NCBI GenBank assembly: GCA_019843655.1
Contig: JACDQD010000105.1
Location: 434,001 to 498,000 of the forward strand
Direction of reading: 5' to 3'
Length of the DNA stretch: 64,000 nucleotides
Source of the DNA: Lethocerus indicus
Taxonomy: Eukaryota > Arthropoda > Insecta > Hemiptera > Belostomatidae
The position numbers and the translations under genes were made by a program. Below the pieces are notes generated by a model, which saw nothing but the letters and a program-made list of their open reading frames with translations, did not search any database and had not been told where the DNA came from. Below, in pieces: positions 14,001 through 27,656 of the stretch (position 1 is the stretch's first letter; every line of letters starts with the position of its first letter).

Positions 14001-16550
14001 CGGTTAGAATGAAATTAATAATAAACTGGTTTCTGATTCGTGTGGATTAGACATTGAGGATTAAGTTCCGTTGAACGCGGAGACACCGCCATTCTGAAGA
14101 GATCTGGTCATTCAACCTTAGATAAAAATGTTCAGTTACAGGCCTAGCACTTGGAAACCTGCTTCCTGACAAAAAATTCTGCAATAATGAACTCATCATA
14201 CTCTCAAAGAAAGGGGGCACTCTCTTCGAAAAAAAAATTGCTCGTAGATTATACGAATCCAGGTAGAGCCACCATATAAAATACCACAAGGGCCTTTGGT
14301 CACTCGAACATAGAGAAAGGTTATACCTGTTATGGGCTTAGGTGGGTCCACTGGAACTATCTTGAATAATGAAATGGCCTTTTGTTGTTGAATAAACGCT
14401 CTCTCGTAATGGAGATCTTGGGAAAGTGCCAAAGCCTACTCGGGGCTTTCAAATATCAAGTTTCTTGAAAAAATAAATTTATTTGCGCAAATTTTCCCCA
14501 TCGTCTTTCTCCTCTCGGTTGTTCATAGCAAAGGACCAAAACAGGGAGGTTTAGTTTGCACCTCCAAAATAGTAACGATCCAAATTATAATTACTAGTCA
14601 ATGTATTATTTAGTCAGAATGCTGGGGTCGAGTGTTTAATTTAGAAATCAATATTGTCGCGCAATATGTAAGGAGGCTAAAATGTAAGGAAAGAGTTGTA
14701 AGGAGCAATTGAGAAGTACGTGAATTACATGTTTTATCGTGTTGCGGGGGCAGCTGTCGCCAGTGGAACAGATGTAGTTCCGCCCCAATGGGAGAGTACG
14801 CGAGTAAATACCCAGGCTTTTCTTTTATGAAATATAAAAAAAAACTGAACCAAACGTACTGGCACCGACACAGGAAACAGACGTAAAACTTCCTCTAGGA
14901 ACCTATTTTCCGTTAGAAGTACCGTCACACGCGCTAACCTCAAATAACGGTATTGTACAACTGGACGACCTTTGGGCTGCTGTAAACATTCATTTATATT
15001 CACTATTGAACAATGCAGTCTTATAGAGAAATTTAACTGACCAAATTTTATTATATCTTACTATAAATATTACAATTGAAATTATATATTTTGCGATTTT
15101 CCAAAACCTTTAGAATTGTTATTAACTGGGCGCTTGTTTGGAATTGAACTTTTAATTTTGTCTCAAAATCAGGAGGAGCTGGCGGCAATATTTAGGGCGG
15201 GCTTAGCTTTTGCTAAAGGTAAGCTATTCAATGAACAATACCTATTGTCATGCAGAGGACTGGCCAATGCTAAACCCGCTATAAGTTAAAGCCGGTGTTT
15301 TATAAAGCCGACATATTAAAACCTGGAACCTACTTTTTTTTGTTAGAAATAATATCTCTAAGAGCCCTTCCATTGTCCGTCCAGCTTATCAGAGCTCAGG
15401 TATTAAATCATTTAGAAACCTTATTCACCGGCATTGATGGTGATTTAATTTCTTGTTTCATTCATAAATCCTTAAATTCTCGTGTCAATGCGCCAGTGTC
15501 ACCGCGATAATGATCCACTCTCGCCATACACATTTAGTATACCAGCGTGGTGTTAAATATGTATATATTATTTATTCAGCAAGAGAAAATCTGCCTCTAA
15601 TTTCAAAATTTGTCACTTCCCTCTACAAATAAAACACTCACCGTCAGTCCCAAAAATACATTATTATTTACGCTGTTAATGTGGGGCATAATGTTGTATA
15701 TGCGATAAAGTCAAAGTCCAGTCCTGCGATGACATAACATTGTTACACGTGTTCGTTGTATTTGGGAGTTTATAGCCGACTAAGAAATTGCAGAACGAAG
15801 CTAAAACCGGGATTGTTTCAGTTTAATCATATCAAAAGATCCGATTCCATCCGTACAGAAAGGAGTTAGCACTGTTTGCAGTAGCAGCTGGTTTGAGACT
15901 AAATGGGTTTTAGAATCCATAGAAATGAGAGCCACTCTGAATGTTTCGACCACTGTAAGATTTCAAAGTCCCGATTATGGATTGTTTCCAAATTCCTGAG
16001 CTGACGGGAAAGGACTGACTATTTTTACTGACTGGGGAACCCCTATAAAAGTAGGAACCAGTTTATGGAACAGGGGCGACCGATCGTCACTATTATCTGT
16101 TAATAGGATGTTTCTGTTTTCATAAATGTCAGGTTATTTATCATTCGGCGAACAACATTTAATAATGCCGGTTTTATGATGCTCCGGTGATAATAAAGAA
16201 CTGAAGATATGGACAATTAAAAAATAAATTAGATCACTAAAATATACTCTAAGGGTAGAAAATTATGTAACTGTGATTTGTTAAAAAAAATAATGCATTT
16301 TTTAGAGCGGAAAATTTACGTTGGAATTGTACACATCGATCAGAAATTGTTATTGCATATGTCTTGAACATGTGTTTTTGGAGATGTTTGTCTTATTTGG
16401 GTTGAGAGGGATTTTGTTAATTGGCTTAAGTCTTTGTCGGATTATTGGTGGAATATATTTTTATCACACAATTGGTCACAATTATTAGTTTCTGACTTCC
16501 AAATATACGACAGGAAACCTATCTGGTATTGTTTATTTATGATCATAACA

Positions 16551-16836
16551 GTTTTCCTGTTGAGCCAAAATTTATTGAAAAGAGTTTATTTTTAGTAATC
16601 TAGTTCATCGGTGCAAGTGGACCCAATGAACTTTAGTTATGTACATTTCCGCAACACACTCAGGGTGGGCGCTACTTTCACAAAATCGTTCTTTGAGTGC
16701 ACTTGCACCGATAAACTAGCGCCCCCTGAGGGTGGTGCGGATATGTTCTTAACTAAAGTTCGTTGGGTGCACTTGCACCGATTAACTAGATTACAAAAAA
16801 AAACATTTTTCAATAAATTTTGGATCAACAGGATAA
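16551..16836. mobile_element. Hairpin (foldback or MITE-like) element, copy 1
   Basis: The left arm at 16551-16639 and the right arm at 16750-16836 are inverted repeats of roughly 88 bases with only scattered mismatches. Each carries the core TCGGTGCAAGTGCACCCAA or a one- to two-base variant. The arms meet an inner pair at about 16656-16673 and 16717-16734, so nearly the whole element can fold on itself. The loop holds a third copy of the GTGCACTTGCACCGAT core. No transposase frame is present, as expected for a non-autonomous element. A second, partial copy lies at 20649-20797. The 3' flank CCCTCGCAGACCACAAAACA (from 16846) is also shared with the second copy, so the true repeat may extend past the hairpin. 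Confidence 0.75.
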
Positions 16837-18186
16837 CTTTCGCCCTCGCAGACCACAAAACAGGTATTCTAAAATAACTATATTTGTTTATTATTTCTTT
16901 GTTCTATTTTGTATTATTACTTTCTTTTTTCTCGATTTTTGAGCTAGTTGTATGTTAAGTGAGTTATAAAATGTAAATTAAAATTCCCATTTTTATTCCC
17001 TGGAAAAAAATAATTCCGACATTAAACCTTAATAACTCGTAATTTGTGGCTTTGGTGTACAAGCAATTATCCGACTCTTAGCGGCGCTGTTATTCATGCA
17101 AATTCTCGTTTCTTCAAACACTCCGGTTATAATAATGATTTGAATGTCAGATTAAAATATAAATCGAGACAGGCAGATACATTGAGCATTTTTTCGTAGA
17201 CGCTGTGAGTATTACATTTTTCTGTAGTCCGAGTTGTTAATCCTGCGGATTAACAACAGAAAAAATTGCAAATTTACTTTACTTCTCCAGTTTTAATCGG
17301 CTTACACAAGACTCCAGGAAAATTTAAATGTACTTAAAATTCTTCAGTGACGCTGTATGTAAGTTGCAGCATGTTATTTTTTATATAGAAATTTTTAAAT
17401 TCAATACTGCATTCTGAATTTATATGAAGTTGTAAGGAAGAATTGAAGTGAAGAAGGATAATATTTCTAGATTTAGAACATTACCGCTTCAGTTAAAGTT
17501 CGACATATTTGTTTGCCTCACTGCAGTTTCAGATTTGGACAATTGTGAGTTTTCAGTGATTTTCCGAGCTTCGGATGGAAACTGAAAACATGGAAATCTA
17601 CTCGAAATGCTGGGGGAGAGCGCTGTAAAATCTCCCGTTGGATTAGATAAAAAACGTTCCCTCCGACACTTCATTTTTTATTCTACTGTTTTCCATTAAT
17701 TCGGCGGGGCAAGTCCGCTTTTCACAAACCCAGCAAGAAATTTCCCTTAATTGAAAATTACACGGTTTTTCCATCGCTCGACATCTGCCGTTTCCGATGC
17801 TCTGGCTACTTCGTCCTTAGACACTACAATATCTTTTATTACATGGGTTCATTTGATGTCTTCGTATTTGTATTATTGAAATTGATATATTGAAGATATT
17901 TTCATCAAAAATGCCTTGAATAAAGGACTTATTGGGATTTATTGTAAACAAAAAGTAAGATGTAATATCAAGTTAATTTCGGTTATTAGTTACAAAGCTG
18001 TGCCAATTCTAATATTAAATTTCTAGCGATATATTTTAGAATATTTATAGCATTTATGCACCGTTCAAGAAATTTATCACCAGAGAAAGGTAATTTTTAA
18101 TGTTGAAGAGAAATGGCATCGACAATAATACATACATACATACATGATATATTTCTTATTTTTTTTCCCCTTTTTATTTCTCGTGT

Positions 18187-18234
18187 ATTTCAGACCTAAA
18201 TAATCTATAACTTATTTTTTTGTTGCAGGTGAGT
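18187..18234 (+). promoter_or_regulatory. Recursive (ratchet) splice site
   Basis: A 3' splice site and a 5' splice site abut exactly. A T-rich tract ending in GTTGCAG at 18228 is followed at once by GTGAGTG at 18229. A second pyrimidine tract and TTTCAG sit about 36 bases upstream. This is the arrangement known for recursive splicing in long insect introns, where splicing to the site regenerates a donor with a zero-length exon. It is on the plus strand, in the sense of the adaptor gene, about 14.5 kb before its exon at 32741. An ordinary small exon is unlikely, because the frames after the junction soon meet stops. The match is sequence-only. Confidence 0.6.
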
Positions 18235-19265
18235 GATAAAGTCGTTACCTGAGTGGAATGTTGGTGAGTCGATTACTGAGCATACTAATACATTTTACTT
18301 AAGTAAAACTTCAGGCGTTTTTAACTCGGTGGATATAAAATAGTAGCTGGTTTGGTCTATCCTTAGGTGCGTATTACCTTCTGAAGAAGAATTGTTCAGT
18401 TAAAAAACACCTTTCCTGATAGTCTGAAAGGGAGTAATTATACCTTTATTGAGCGGATACTTAGCGATCCAATGTTGCGTCTGTCCGTTAAGTACCGTCG
18501 GCATGCTAAGTCCCCCTGTAGAGGCGTCAAACTGGGCTTTAGTTGAAGCCGAGTAGAGCCTGGAGGGGGTGGTGGCGGGGGGCGGACTTGCTTAGTGAGG
18601 TGAGAAGAGCCCCCCGGGCTTTTAGTCCGATTGAATAATTAATTAAACAAAGGACCTTCCCGTTCTGAACGTGGGGGTACTTAGCATATTTACAGATATC
18701 TAGGAGATCGTATTTTTAAAATTATTTTTCGTATTTTCATTAAAATTTATGGGCCATATTTCTTTTTATAAAAATGCACTCTGGACAATTTCCAGTCCTA
18801 TTATTTCTACTGCTAGTAGTTTTAAGTTTTAAATGCGGAATTCGGAACCCAATATGACGGTCAAATGAAATCCTACTTCTATTACCAAGGTAATGGGGCT
18901 ATGTTCTGCTGTCCCACATAATTTAATTTTAATTTCCATTAATTGGAATACATCACTCTACTCTTAACACCAGCTCCAGCTCTGTATCATGTAATAACGG
19001 TGATCATCGGAAGTGATGTTTAGTCTATCGATGGATACATAGTTAACAATAATCAGTGGCATTATTATTTTCGGATATCGGGAATTGGTTATTACGTAAC
19101 TTAAGTATAGCTCGTTCTATATAGTTTCCGCTTCTGTTCTGATTTGATCTCATCCGAAACCAGCGCTCATCGCATTGGGACTGGCGATGCGCCGCGATTT
19201 AGAAATTATCCCGAGCCTAACCCAAAAGGTAACGAGAGTTTACGCTTGGAGAATGACGTTAGACA

Positions 19266-19287
19266 CAGAGAGAGAGAGAGAGAGAGA
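19266..19287. repeat. (AG)n microsatellite
   Basis: Eleven uninterrupted AG units in the CpG-rich putative intron. Confidence 0.9.
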
Positions 19288-20550
19288 TAGAGCGAGGACG
19301 ATGCGGGGCACCAATATGTCACCATTGTCCGTCCCATAATAGAAGCTGGGAGGGGGGATTTCTTCGACGTGAGAACACTTCCCCTCGTAGTTCTGTCGGG
19401 CCGAAGAAAACCTGAAAGGCGATGAAGAACACTTGTGAAATAGCTTTTGCTGCACAGCGACTTCTTCGGTACTCCGGTTATGTCCCATTGTATTCCCCGT
19501 GGCCAATCTATTTTCTATGAGCTACGATTTCATACTTTTCTTTCTCTTTTATTTTTCTTTTTAGAACAACGTTGTATTTTTCTGAACCTTATCGGATTTG
19601 TCCGAACGGCCCGAGGGATCGTGATAATTCGAGTTCGTCTGGACTACCCTCCAGTTTTAACGAATACAGAATTCAGTATTTCGATGTCTTCACATTTGAC
19701 CAGTTGCGCGAATGTAATTCCGCGTCCAGAGACGCGAAATGAGCCGTTAACGATGGCTAAAAGAAGTAACATTTCACGCTTTGATGTCTGGCATTCTGGA
19801 ACCGGTTCACGAAGGACGTTTTCTGCTTTTGATATTGAAAGTGAAACGGATTGTTTTGCTGAGTAAATCGGTTGAAATAAAGACGTTTTTAGCCGTACTG
19901 TAGTCCATTATTTTATTCCGATTATTTTATGTTTGAAACCGCAAATATGCACTACAATCTTCTACTATAGTGTTATGTAAGTTTCTTTTCCATGACTTTA
20001 AATTCGTTACCGTGAATACTTTTCCTCTTTACTGCTGCTACCATATTGACGAATCGAGATGTAGGAAAGAACTAAATAGGCACACTATCTGGGCTGTATA
20101 TCCTAGGATTTTGGTCTAAACCTGTTTGAACTTTTTCCAGCCGGAAAACAGAAGAGCTTCCCCGCCACTTGGCTGGTACTTTATATAATTTGTCCGGTCT
20201 GAATAGGAGAGAGGCGTGCATCACTATGGGGAAGCGGTGAATGGGGAGATGTCGGCAGAATGGAAGAGATGGTAGTTTAATGATTGGGGGTCGGGTTACT
20301 CGGGGTCAGTGCGCACAATCTATAAGAGGGCCGGGCGGCATTCTTGCCCAATGACTGTATCGCTCCTACCTACAGTTCTTCACGTTATGCAAACCTAGTC
20401 AGGTTCCAACACGCATTCCAAGGACAATCCCATCATTATTGCTACCCTTCCCTCCGCGACAACGGATCGAGGGAAAAAAGTACAGCAGTCGAAATATATT
20501 CAGCGAGGTTGCAGAGGTTTATTGTTAAAATAAATACACAAAAAGATACT

Positions 20551-20920
20551 GTAGGTTCGTGATGTTTCTGTCTCCTCTCGCTGGTTTGGTCTTTTGCTAG
20601 ACCGGTTTCGGCTGCTCGCTATCTTCAGTAGCGGTATTAGTCACTTTGGATGATTTATTGAAAAAAGTTTATTTTTAGTAATCTAGTTAATCGGTGCAAG
20701 TGCACCCAACGAACTTCAGTACATTTTCGCAAGACACTCAGTGCGGCGCTAGTTTCGCAAAAATCATTCGTTGAGTGCACTTGCGGCGATAAACTAAGAA
20801 ATAAGACAAACAACATCGCCCAAAAACAGAATACCACCACAACCAGCGAGAAGAGACAGAAACACACGAAACCTACGGTATTCCAAACCCTCGCAGACCA
20901 CAAAACAGGTATATTAAACA
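20551..20920. mobile_element. Composite hairpin element, copy 2 with extra inverted ends
   Basis: The centre at 20649-20797 is a partial copy of the 16551-16836 hairpin; its right arm is missing and replaced. Outer sequences form another inverted pair. Plus-strand 20551-20590, with the core TTTCTGTCTCCTCTCGCTGG, matches the reverse complement of about 20835-20880 with few differences. The right edge, CCCTCGCAGACCACAAAACA, is shared with copy 1. At 20598-20641 the minus strand reads CTGAAGA, a short spacer, then CGAAACCGGTCTAGC. That order resembles the core of hammerhead ribozymes found in some retroelements, but I cannot draw a convincing stem II. No protein-coding remnant is recognisable. 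Confidence 0.55.
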
Positions 20921-23900
20921 CAAAAAGATATTACTGAACATTAGTTCTTTCCTTTTTCAATCGCTAAATTCATCCGGTATTAATTTGAATACTTTCTTGA
21001 TTGATTTCTTGTATGTTTAGTTGGAAATATATATTAAAAGAATTCTAGAGTTTGTGTGACCGAACCTCCGTGGTGCAGTCAATTTCCCATAGCGGGGTGT
21101 CGGGAATGGACCGAGCCTTTATTTTTATTTTCATTCCTGTCGATTCGTCGCGGACAATTCAGTTATTTTTCCCCCCCACATCCTCAGTGGTCCTTTTATG
21201 TTGTGTGACCGCGCGTCATTCACGCTAGAACGAGCACGCTCCTCCTTTAACGAGAGATTGTGTCTCTCTCTTAAAAGAGGATGAATCGCCTCCAACACGG
21301 CACAGTCCAATCAACACAGGTTGTACAGATATGTGGGGGTAGTATATTCGTCGACGTTATATCCGGCATTCTTCGTGTGCCTCTGCCCCGATCCTAGGAA
21401 TCGCGAATCTAGTAACTCAAAGTAACGCAAATAGTAAGAATTGTCATAAGTCTTAAGATAATCCATAAATTATTAAATAATCTGAAAAATTTTGTATTTA
21501 AACAATGATAGTAAATAATCGACCAATAACAATTTGGTTTTGGATATACGTCTGTTAATTGAATGATGAAACCGTTTGCCATCTAGAATTTAACTAGATA
21601 CCCAATTCGATTTTCTGTAATAATAAACCATTCTAATTAAATCACGGCTTATTCATATTTGTTAGTAATATATTCGCTCATAAAACACAAAACCCTGCTG
21701 ATGTCGGACGCCTGAAGGACCCTGGGGAAAGTTTTTCAGTGAATGTTATTGAACAACTTTGCTTCTGTTATTGAACAAGTTCAGCGCCGGCAGCCGCGAG
21801 GGCTGGGCCGTTTCATATGGGAAAACAATATGGTTTCGGATCGAGTTATTAAGATTCAGCCGATTCTGTTTAGCACGCTCAGCGTTTAACTCCATTCCCA
21901 CAAAGATGAATATTGCCTTATTCGTTCAGTCGGTGTCCTGCACTGGATGTGATTATTTATCCATGGAAATGTCGAAAGTAAGTTTTCCCTTCAGTCATAA
22001 AATAATTTTGGTACTGATAGCAAATCCAGTTTAGTTTTGTTAGAAAATCGGAGCATTTCGTTAGTATTTATTTAGCGGAATACAATGAGCTACTAACTCA
22101 TGAACCCTTGTGAGTAGTTTTTTCGTCTCTTCGATCATTTTTGAAAGTCACCTTCCCATAGTTAGTATTAATAAGTAGAGATAGTAGAATAGTAATAATG
22201 AAGTCCCTATTTTCATTAATATTTTTGACAGCCTTTGTGTGCACACAGTATAACTGAGAATAATCAGAATTTTGTTTATTCGTGATGAGTTTCCTCGATA
22301 GCCACTTTTCAGCAATTGGTCATCGTGTTTTATTTTCCTCGAAATTAGTGTTCGGAATTTGATTGGGGGCGTCCGACGGGCCGGTGTAGCGTCAATAGGA
22401 GACGCACGGCGTCTCGGATTTTTGGCCCTCGGTGAGGTCGAATTGTGAGCAATCAATATTCACGTTGGAACGAAACAGGGTTTCGTGACTTAGGGTCACG
22501 ACTATCTGCTCGAAATCGTGCCAGATCCGACGTTCTTCTATTGGCGTTTGAAAAACCAATTGAAAAATACACCGAATAAAATCGTGGGATTCCCCACTGA
22601 GTAAATACCGCGAACAAGTACCGCCTCCACTCCGGCTGTGAGGAACACCGGTAATCGTGAACACGTTTTCAACCTATATGTAAATTCCACCAATTTATAT
22701 CATTCCAGACCTTATTAAGTTAATTAAACGATAATTCGAAATATATTTTGAATCTGATGACTTATCAGAAAGTATTTTTTTACAGTCTATTCTTTTTGGC
22801 GTTACATACTTAGGAATTTACACGTTCTTCTATGTTATGTAATATTAAGTGAAGAAAGGAATCGCTGGCTGGATATGTCTGTAAAGCAAGAGGTAGTGGA
22901 ATCATTAGTGGCTATATCGGCGAGTGGTTAGAAAAAATAAATGATTTCCGTCTAAGACGAAGGAAGGGGACAATGGTTGTGTGTGGGAGAACGGCGGCGG
23001 TCTAAATTCAGTGTTTTTGGTGTGGGGCGCGGTGGGGGCCTCCAGGCAGGACACAAAGGCGTCCTTAATAAAATAGCTTCCTCCGCTGGCAAGGATATGA
23101 GATGTCCTTCTTCTCGAGGAAAGAGCCCTTTTTCCTCCTCGAGGTTGGAGCTAATATATTGAAATTTTGTGAGAAGCCCGCAAAGAATGTTACATGGGGA
23201 GCGTCGAGTCCCTTCCCCTCGTTTATTCGTACACAAAAGCCGTCTTGACGTCGGCGCGTCCCTTGACAAATTAATTGCCGTTCCGGTTAAGGAAGAATTT
23301 TTTTGCACTAGGGGGATATTACTTGCGCATAAAGAATCTCCCATAACATGATCCAGGAAATATTTTTGTAATAGACGAGAAAAATGGTTTAATGATTTGA
23401 TGTCGCGTTGTGAATGGACACCAGTTCCTCCCGGTCCATCCCGGCAGAGAAAAATCTTTCCCGGCTTTGTTCATTTATTATTATAATTATTTTCGTGTAG
23501 ATCGGTATTTGATCAAGGGGCCTTTGTTTAGTGTTTACTATATATAGTTCTGATGAAACATACAAGATCTGTCTGTGGATTTATATTTGGAAAATGTAAA
23601 ATTTGTCATCGGACAATGTCAAATACCCTCGTTGTTTTGAAATACCTCCTACAACATCCAGATAAGTTTTCGGCCCTGGCTAATCTAATCAGTAGCTTGG
23701 GATGACGGGTATCTAATTGATTATTCCCCGGGTTCTGTACACAATGAAATTCCCCGAGGTGAAATCGAGCCTTTTAAATCATTTATCACGGGGACAAATT
23801 CGAACAACGATTCTCAGAGTACGGTATTGTTCTGTGGGGACTTGGCCAGTCATAAATCGCGCAATCAGTGTCGGTTCTCAATTTAAATTGAAGGAAATTG

Positions 23901-26900
23901 TCCTAATCGGTACAGGACGCGCCTCCAGCAGGAGTGCACGGCTCTACGCCATTTACATTTCATTAAGATATATTCGGTGGACCTAACTCCATAGCTTCCA
24001 TTTGTTGCCCACCCCCGTTGTAAATCGACCCATTAAGAACTATAAAATATCATCACTCCCTTTACGCTCTCCCCGGACTCGTTACTGTGCCCACAGTTTG
24101 CAATCCCCAACAAGTCGTTACTCTGATTATTATGGGTTTGAACAGTGACGGGTTTTAAGTGTACATGTTTTCGAATATTCCTGTTCGAAGGCACTATGTC
24201 AGTGCCTGGAACCCCCTTGCAGAGTACAGCTAATTTAATTACCGGGCCAAAGGCCGAACGGAACTGTACTCAAGATGTAATCAGATTTTTGAAAAATATA
24301 ACAATTTACTATATTTTTTTGAGGTTCTTTCGCGAGGTTTGGAATATGACCGCTCTGGTTGATTTACTCCTAAGCTAAACCGGTTTGGGTCAGATACCGC
24401 ACTGCAACTGGACTGTCACCGTGGTGCCGCTTTTGGCTGTTGACTTTATATATCATGAGTTTCCAAAACGTCATCACAGTGATTTATTTTTCTATACTTG
24501 GCATATTGCTTCGGTAGAAAATGCCCCCTAGAAAAAACACTTACATTATCCTCCAAATGTCCAACCGGGAACATTTATCCTTAATTAAATTTATTAATAA
24601 TTGAATTGTAATTTTATTTATGCATGCATTCGATAAAATATAAATATTCCGTTTCTTCGTACATCGCGTTCTATATCTATATGTATCTATAATCAGTTTT
24701 AGAACGAATAATTAAGTTCTGATCCAACATTAAATATTTAACGTTCCCATTCGTGCAAATAACATGTTATCTGATATCAGTGTTTATATTTCGTTGTAGC
24801 TTCGAAAAGTGTCGGGAGATAAAAAATTTCTTGTTACACGAATGGCCCTGTCCCTTTTCTCGTATTCTACTATTTCATTCTGAAGAATACCACGATAATC
24901 TGCTATAATCAAAACTGTAAGAAATTAGAATAAACCGTGGGTACAAAAGGTGTTAAAAGCGCACCAGAAGAATAAAGGCGTCTTGACAAATGAAAAATTT
25001 AAATACGAGCCGACCGAAGAAAAAAAGGTAGAATGAAAAATCGGGGAATTATGATAATGTCCTGTTTTATATAAACTCACGGTTTTGCACCTCCCTCTTT
25101 CTCCATTCTTTCTCTTCCTCGGCCACAATAACACTTCAAAGCAATAAAGCTCTGTCACCTCGAAGCCTACCTTTAAAGCCGGTGTTATGAATCATCGCCG
25201 AAAAGTACCCGTTTAGATATCACAGTTTCATTTAACATCTGTAGGCGCAGTCATCAATAATTTTTAACAAGGAGTTGCTACCGTTTTAACAAAAAAATGT
25301 TTCTACGCGCATAAGGAAACGCGTTTAGTTAATTCTTTTAGTTAACATTTTCATATGCGGTAGCCATACTAAATTTTGACAGTGACCCGTTACGGAAGTA
25401 ATGGTTGCATAGCGTGGGCAGCAAATGGGAGGCCCAAACCTTGCATCGCGATATCTCTGTTGACATACGTATGAAGTTTCTTATAGCGGTCTGTAGAAAT
25501 GTTAATGTGCATTTACAATCGAGAATTTCCTTTCTGTAGAAAATCCACTTTCTGATCTTTCATCTTGATATTGGCAAATGTCATCGGGGCATGGTTGGGG
25601 TGATAATAGAAATTAAAATCGGTTGGGTACCAAAAATGCAGGCACTAACCCCTGAGGCAGTAAGGTAGGTCCCCCTGCGTGTATGTGTGCGTGTGCTTGT
25701 ACGTGTGCTTGTCTGAGGTGAAGTAAAGGACCTTGACCCGGGGCTCATGCGTGGCCGCGTTAGAGGCACGTCCAGTATACCCGTCCAGCTCCTCTCAGTA
25801 CGGTTAATTAATTAACCCCGGAATACCGGGCGTACAAATTTCAAATCCAACATGAACACACCGAGTTCATTAGAATGGGGTTACGATCTAGCGTTAATAT
25901 TTGTCTGCAGCTTATTCTTTTTTCAATTGCCTCGACAGAAACGAGGATATAAACTGAAATAATAGTCCGTTCTTACGCAGTGTCTCGGTTTCGTGTTCGG
26001 AAGAAGAACCGTCGAGAAATGAATTGGGCCCGGAATTTCGTGGCCGGCCGACTCCATTATCAAAACGCGAGATTTAATGCAGTCTTTATTTATAACCGTC
26101 CCCATCTGTCTAATAACATTTCGAACCCGACGCCGACATTTATCTTCCGAATTGAGGAATAATAAACAATAAATATTAATGATGTAACTGTGCGGATGAC
26201 CGACTGTAGTGTAACGAGTTGTATCCCCCCCGCCATACCAGTGTTTTGAATTTTAAATATATATTTTGTCAATGCTTCTCCTCATATTTCTTGTTTTACT
26301 AGTATCACGATTGTATGATGTTTGATAATATACGTTAGTATAAAATATTTCAATTGATTATTATTCACTTATTATTTTATTTTTATATAAAATATTTTTA
26401 AAAAGTTAAAACTCTGTGATGTCTCGCTTATGTGGGCAGTATTAGTATCCTTGAGAATATAATAGCGAGGATGAAAAATTTTTCTCACCTATTGATCGAA
26501 ATATTATACATAATTATGGTTAGAATCTTAATAACGCCGTAATTAATTTTCTTGACTGTATTGGTTCAATCTTGGAAATTAAATAATTTTTTATCGCTTT
26601 CGGGTCTCGAAAGTTTAAAAGTTGTGAAGAGTGAAGGCGGCTTAGTGTGGTCGGCTTAGCATAAATATAGGGGCACTCTGCGAAGTATATCCTTGCCCTG
26701 CTCCCCAACCCACTCCGGCCCTGCCTCCCTGCGACTGCCCTTCGAGCCCCGAATATTTTCTTCCGGTCGGGAAATTATTAAAATACGACGGCGATATTTC
26801 TATCGTGAGGCGGTGAAATACGAGCCCAGGGCAGCACGTGCCACTCCCGCCCCCGCCCCCGCCTCATTCACTCCCGCTCGCCGCAACAAGGATTTTTATT

Positions 26901-27633
26901 GCCGCCCTAAGGCTACAAAAAAAAAACACTAAGGTATAAATCGGACTTAGATACAGCGTATAACACCGCTCCAGAATAAATCTGAATAGGTCGGCCGTAT
27001 GGGGACCCGTTTGGAGAAGTCGTGGACTCCGAAAACCGAGAGTTTCATCGGGACGTCCACCGCAGCTTTATATTCACGTATCCGCTCTATCAGAGTCTCA
27101 TGTTACCGTCTCTTGGTGTGTGTAATGTATATATATCACTGCCGATGATCTTTGACTGGCTATTAGATCTAGCCACGTGCTTTGGCAGTTATCAGTCAAA
27201 TAAAACAATTTCAACGACCACTTAGTTACGGCCAATTTATGACGCGTGTTTTATGCGAATAATGGGGCCAAAGTAGGTGATATAGACAGAGGTATATGTA
27301 AATGAAATAATTTCAACATTTGTAATTTGTCAATGCGAAGTCCCTTAGTAATCCCTTAGAAAAATTGTTCGCCCTTTGAAAGATTAACGACTGCAAAATG
27401 GACGTAACTTGTTAGATAAAGACGAAATCGTCGTTAAATTTTTATTTATTTATTGACGCAATCTGTCTTACATAATGTTTTATATTATGTAAGAAAGATA
27501 ACTTAAAACTGCTGTAAAGTAATCTCGCTTATTTCGTACCGCCGCGACGACTGGCAGCAGATAAAATGCCTACACATAAAAAAAAAACCAAACCTTCAGC
27601 TTGTAACGGAGTGCGGCATCACAACTGTATAAA

Positions 27634-27656
27634 GTGTTTTTTTTACAGGTAACCTC
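27634..27656 (+). promoter_or_regulatory. Possible second ratchet-like splice junction
   Basis: An uninterrupted T tract ending in ACAG at 27648 is followed directly by GTAACC. The acceptor half is strong. The donor half lacks the usual G at +5 (GTAAC rather than GTAAG), so it is clearly weaker than the junction at 18228/18229. It could equally be a chance cryptic acceptor. Confidence 0.2.
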
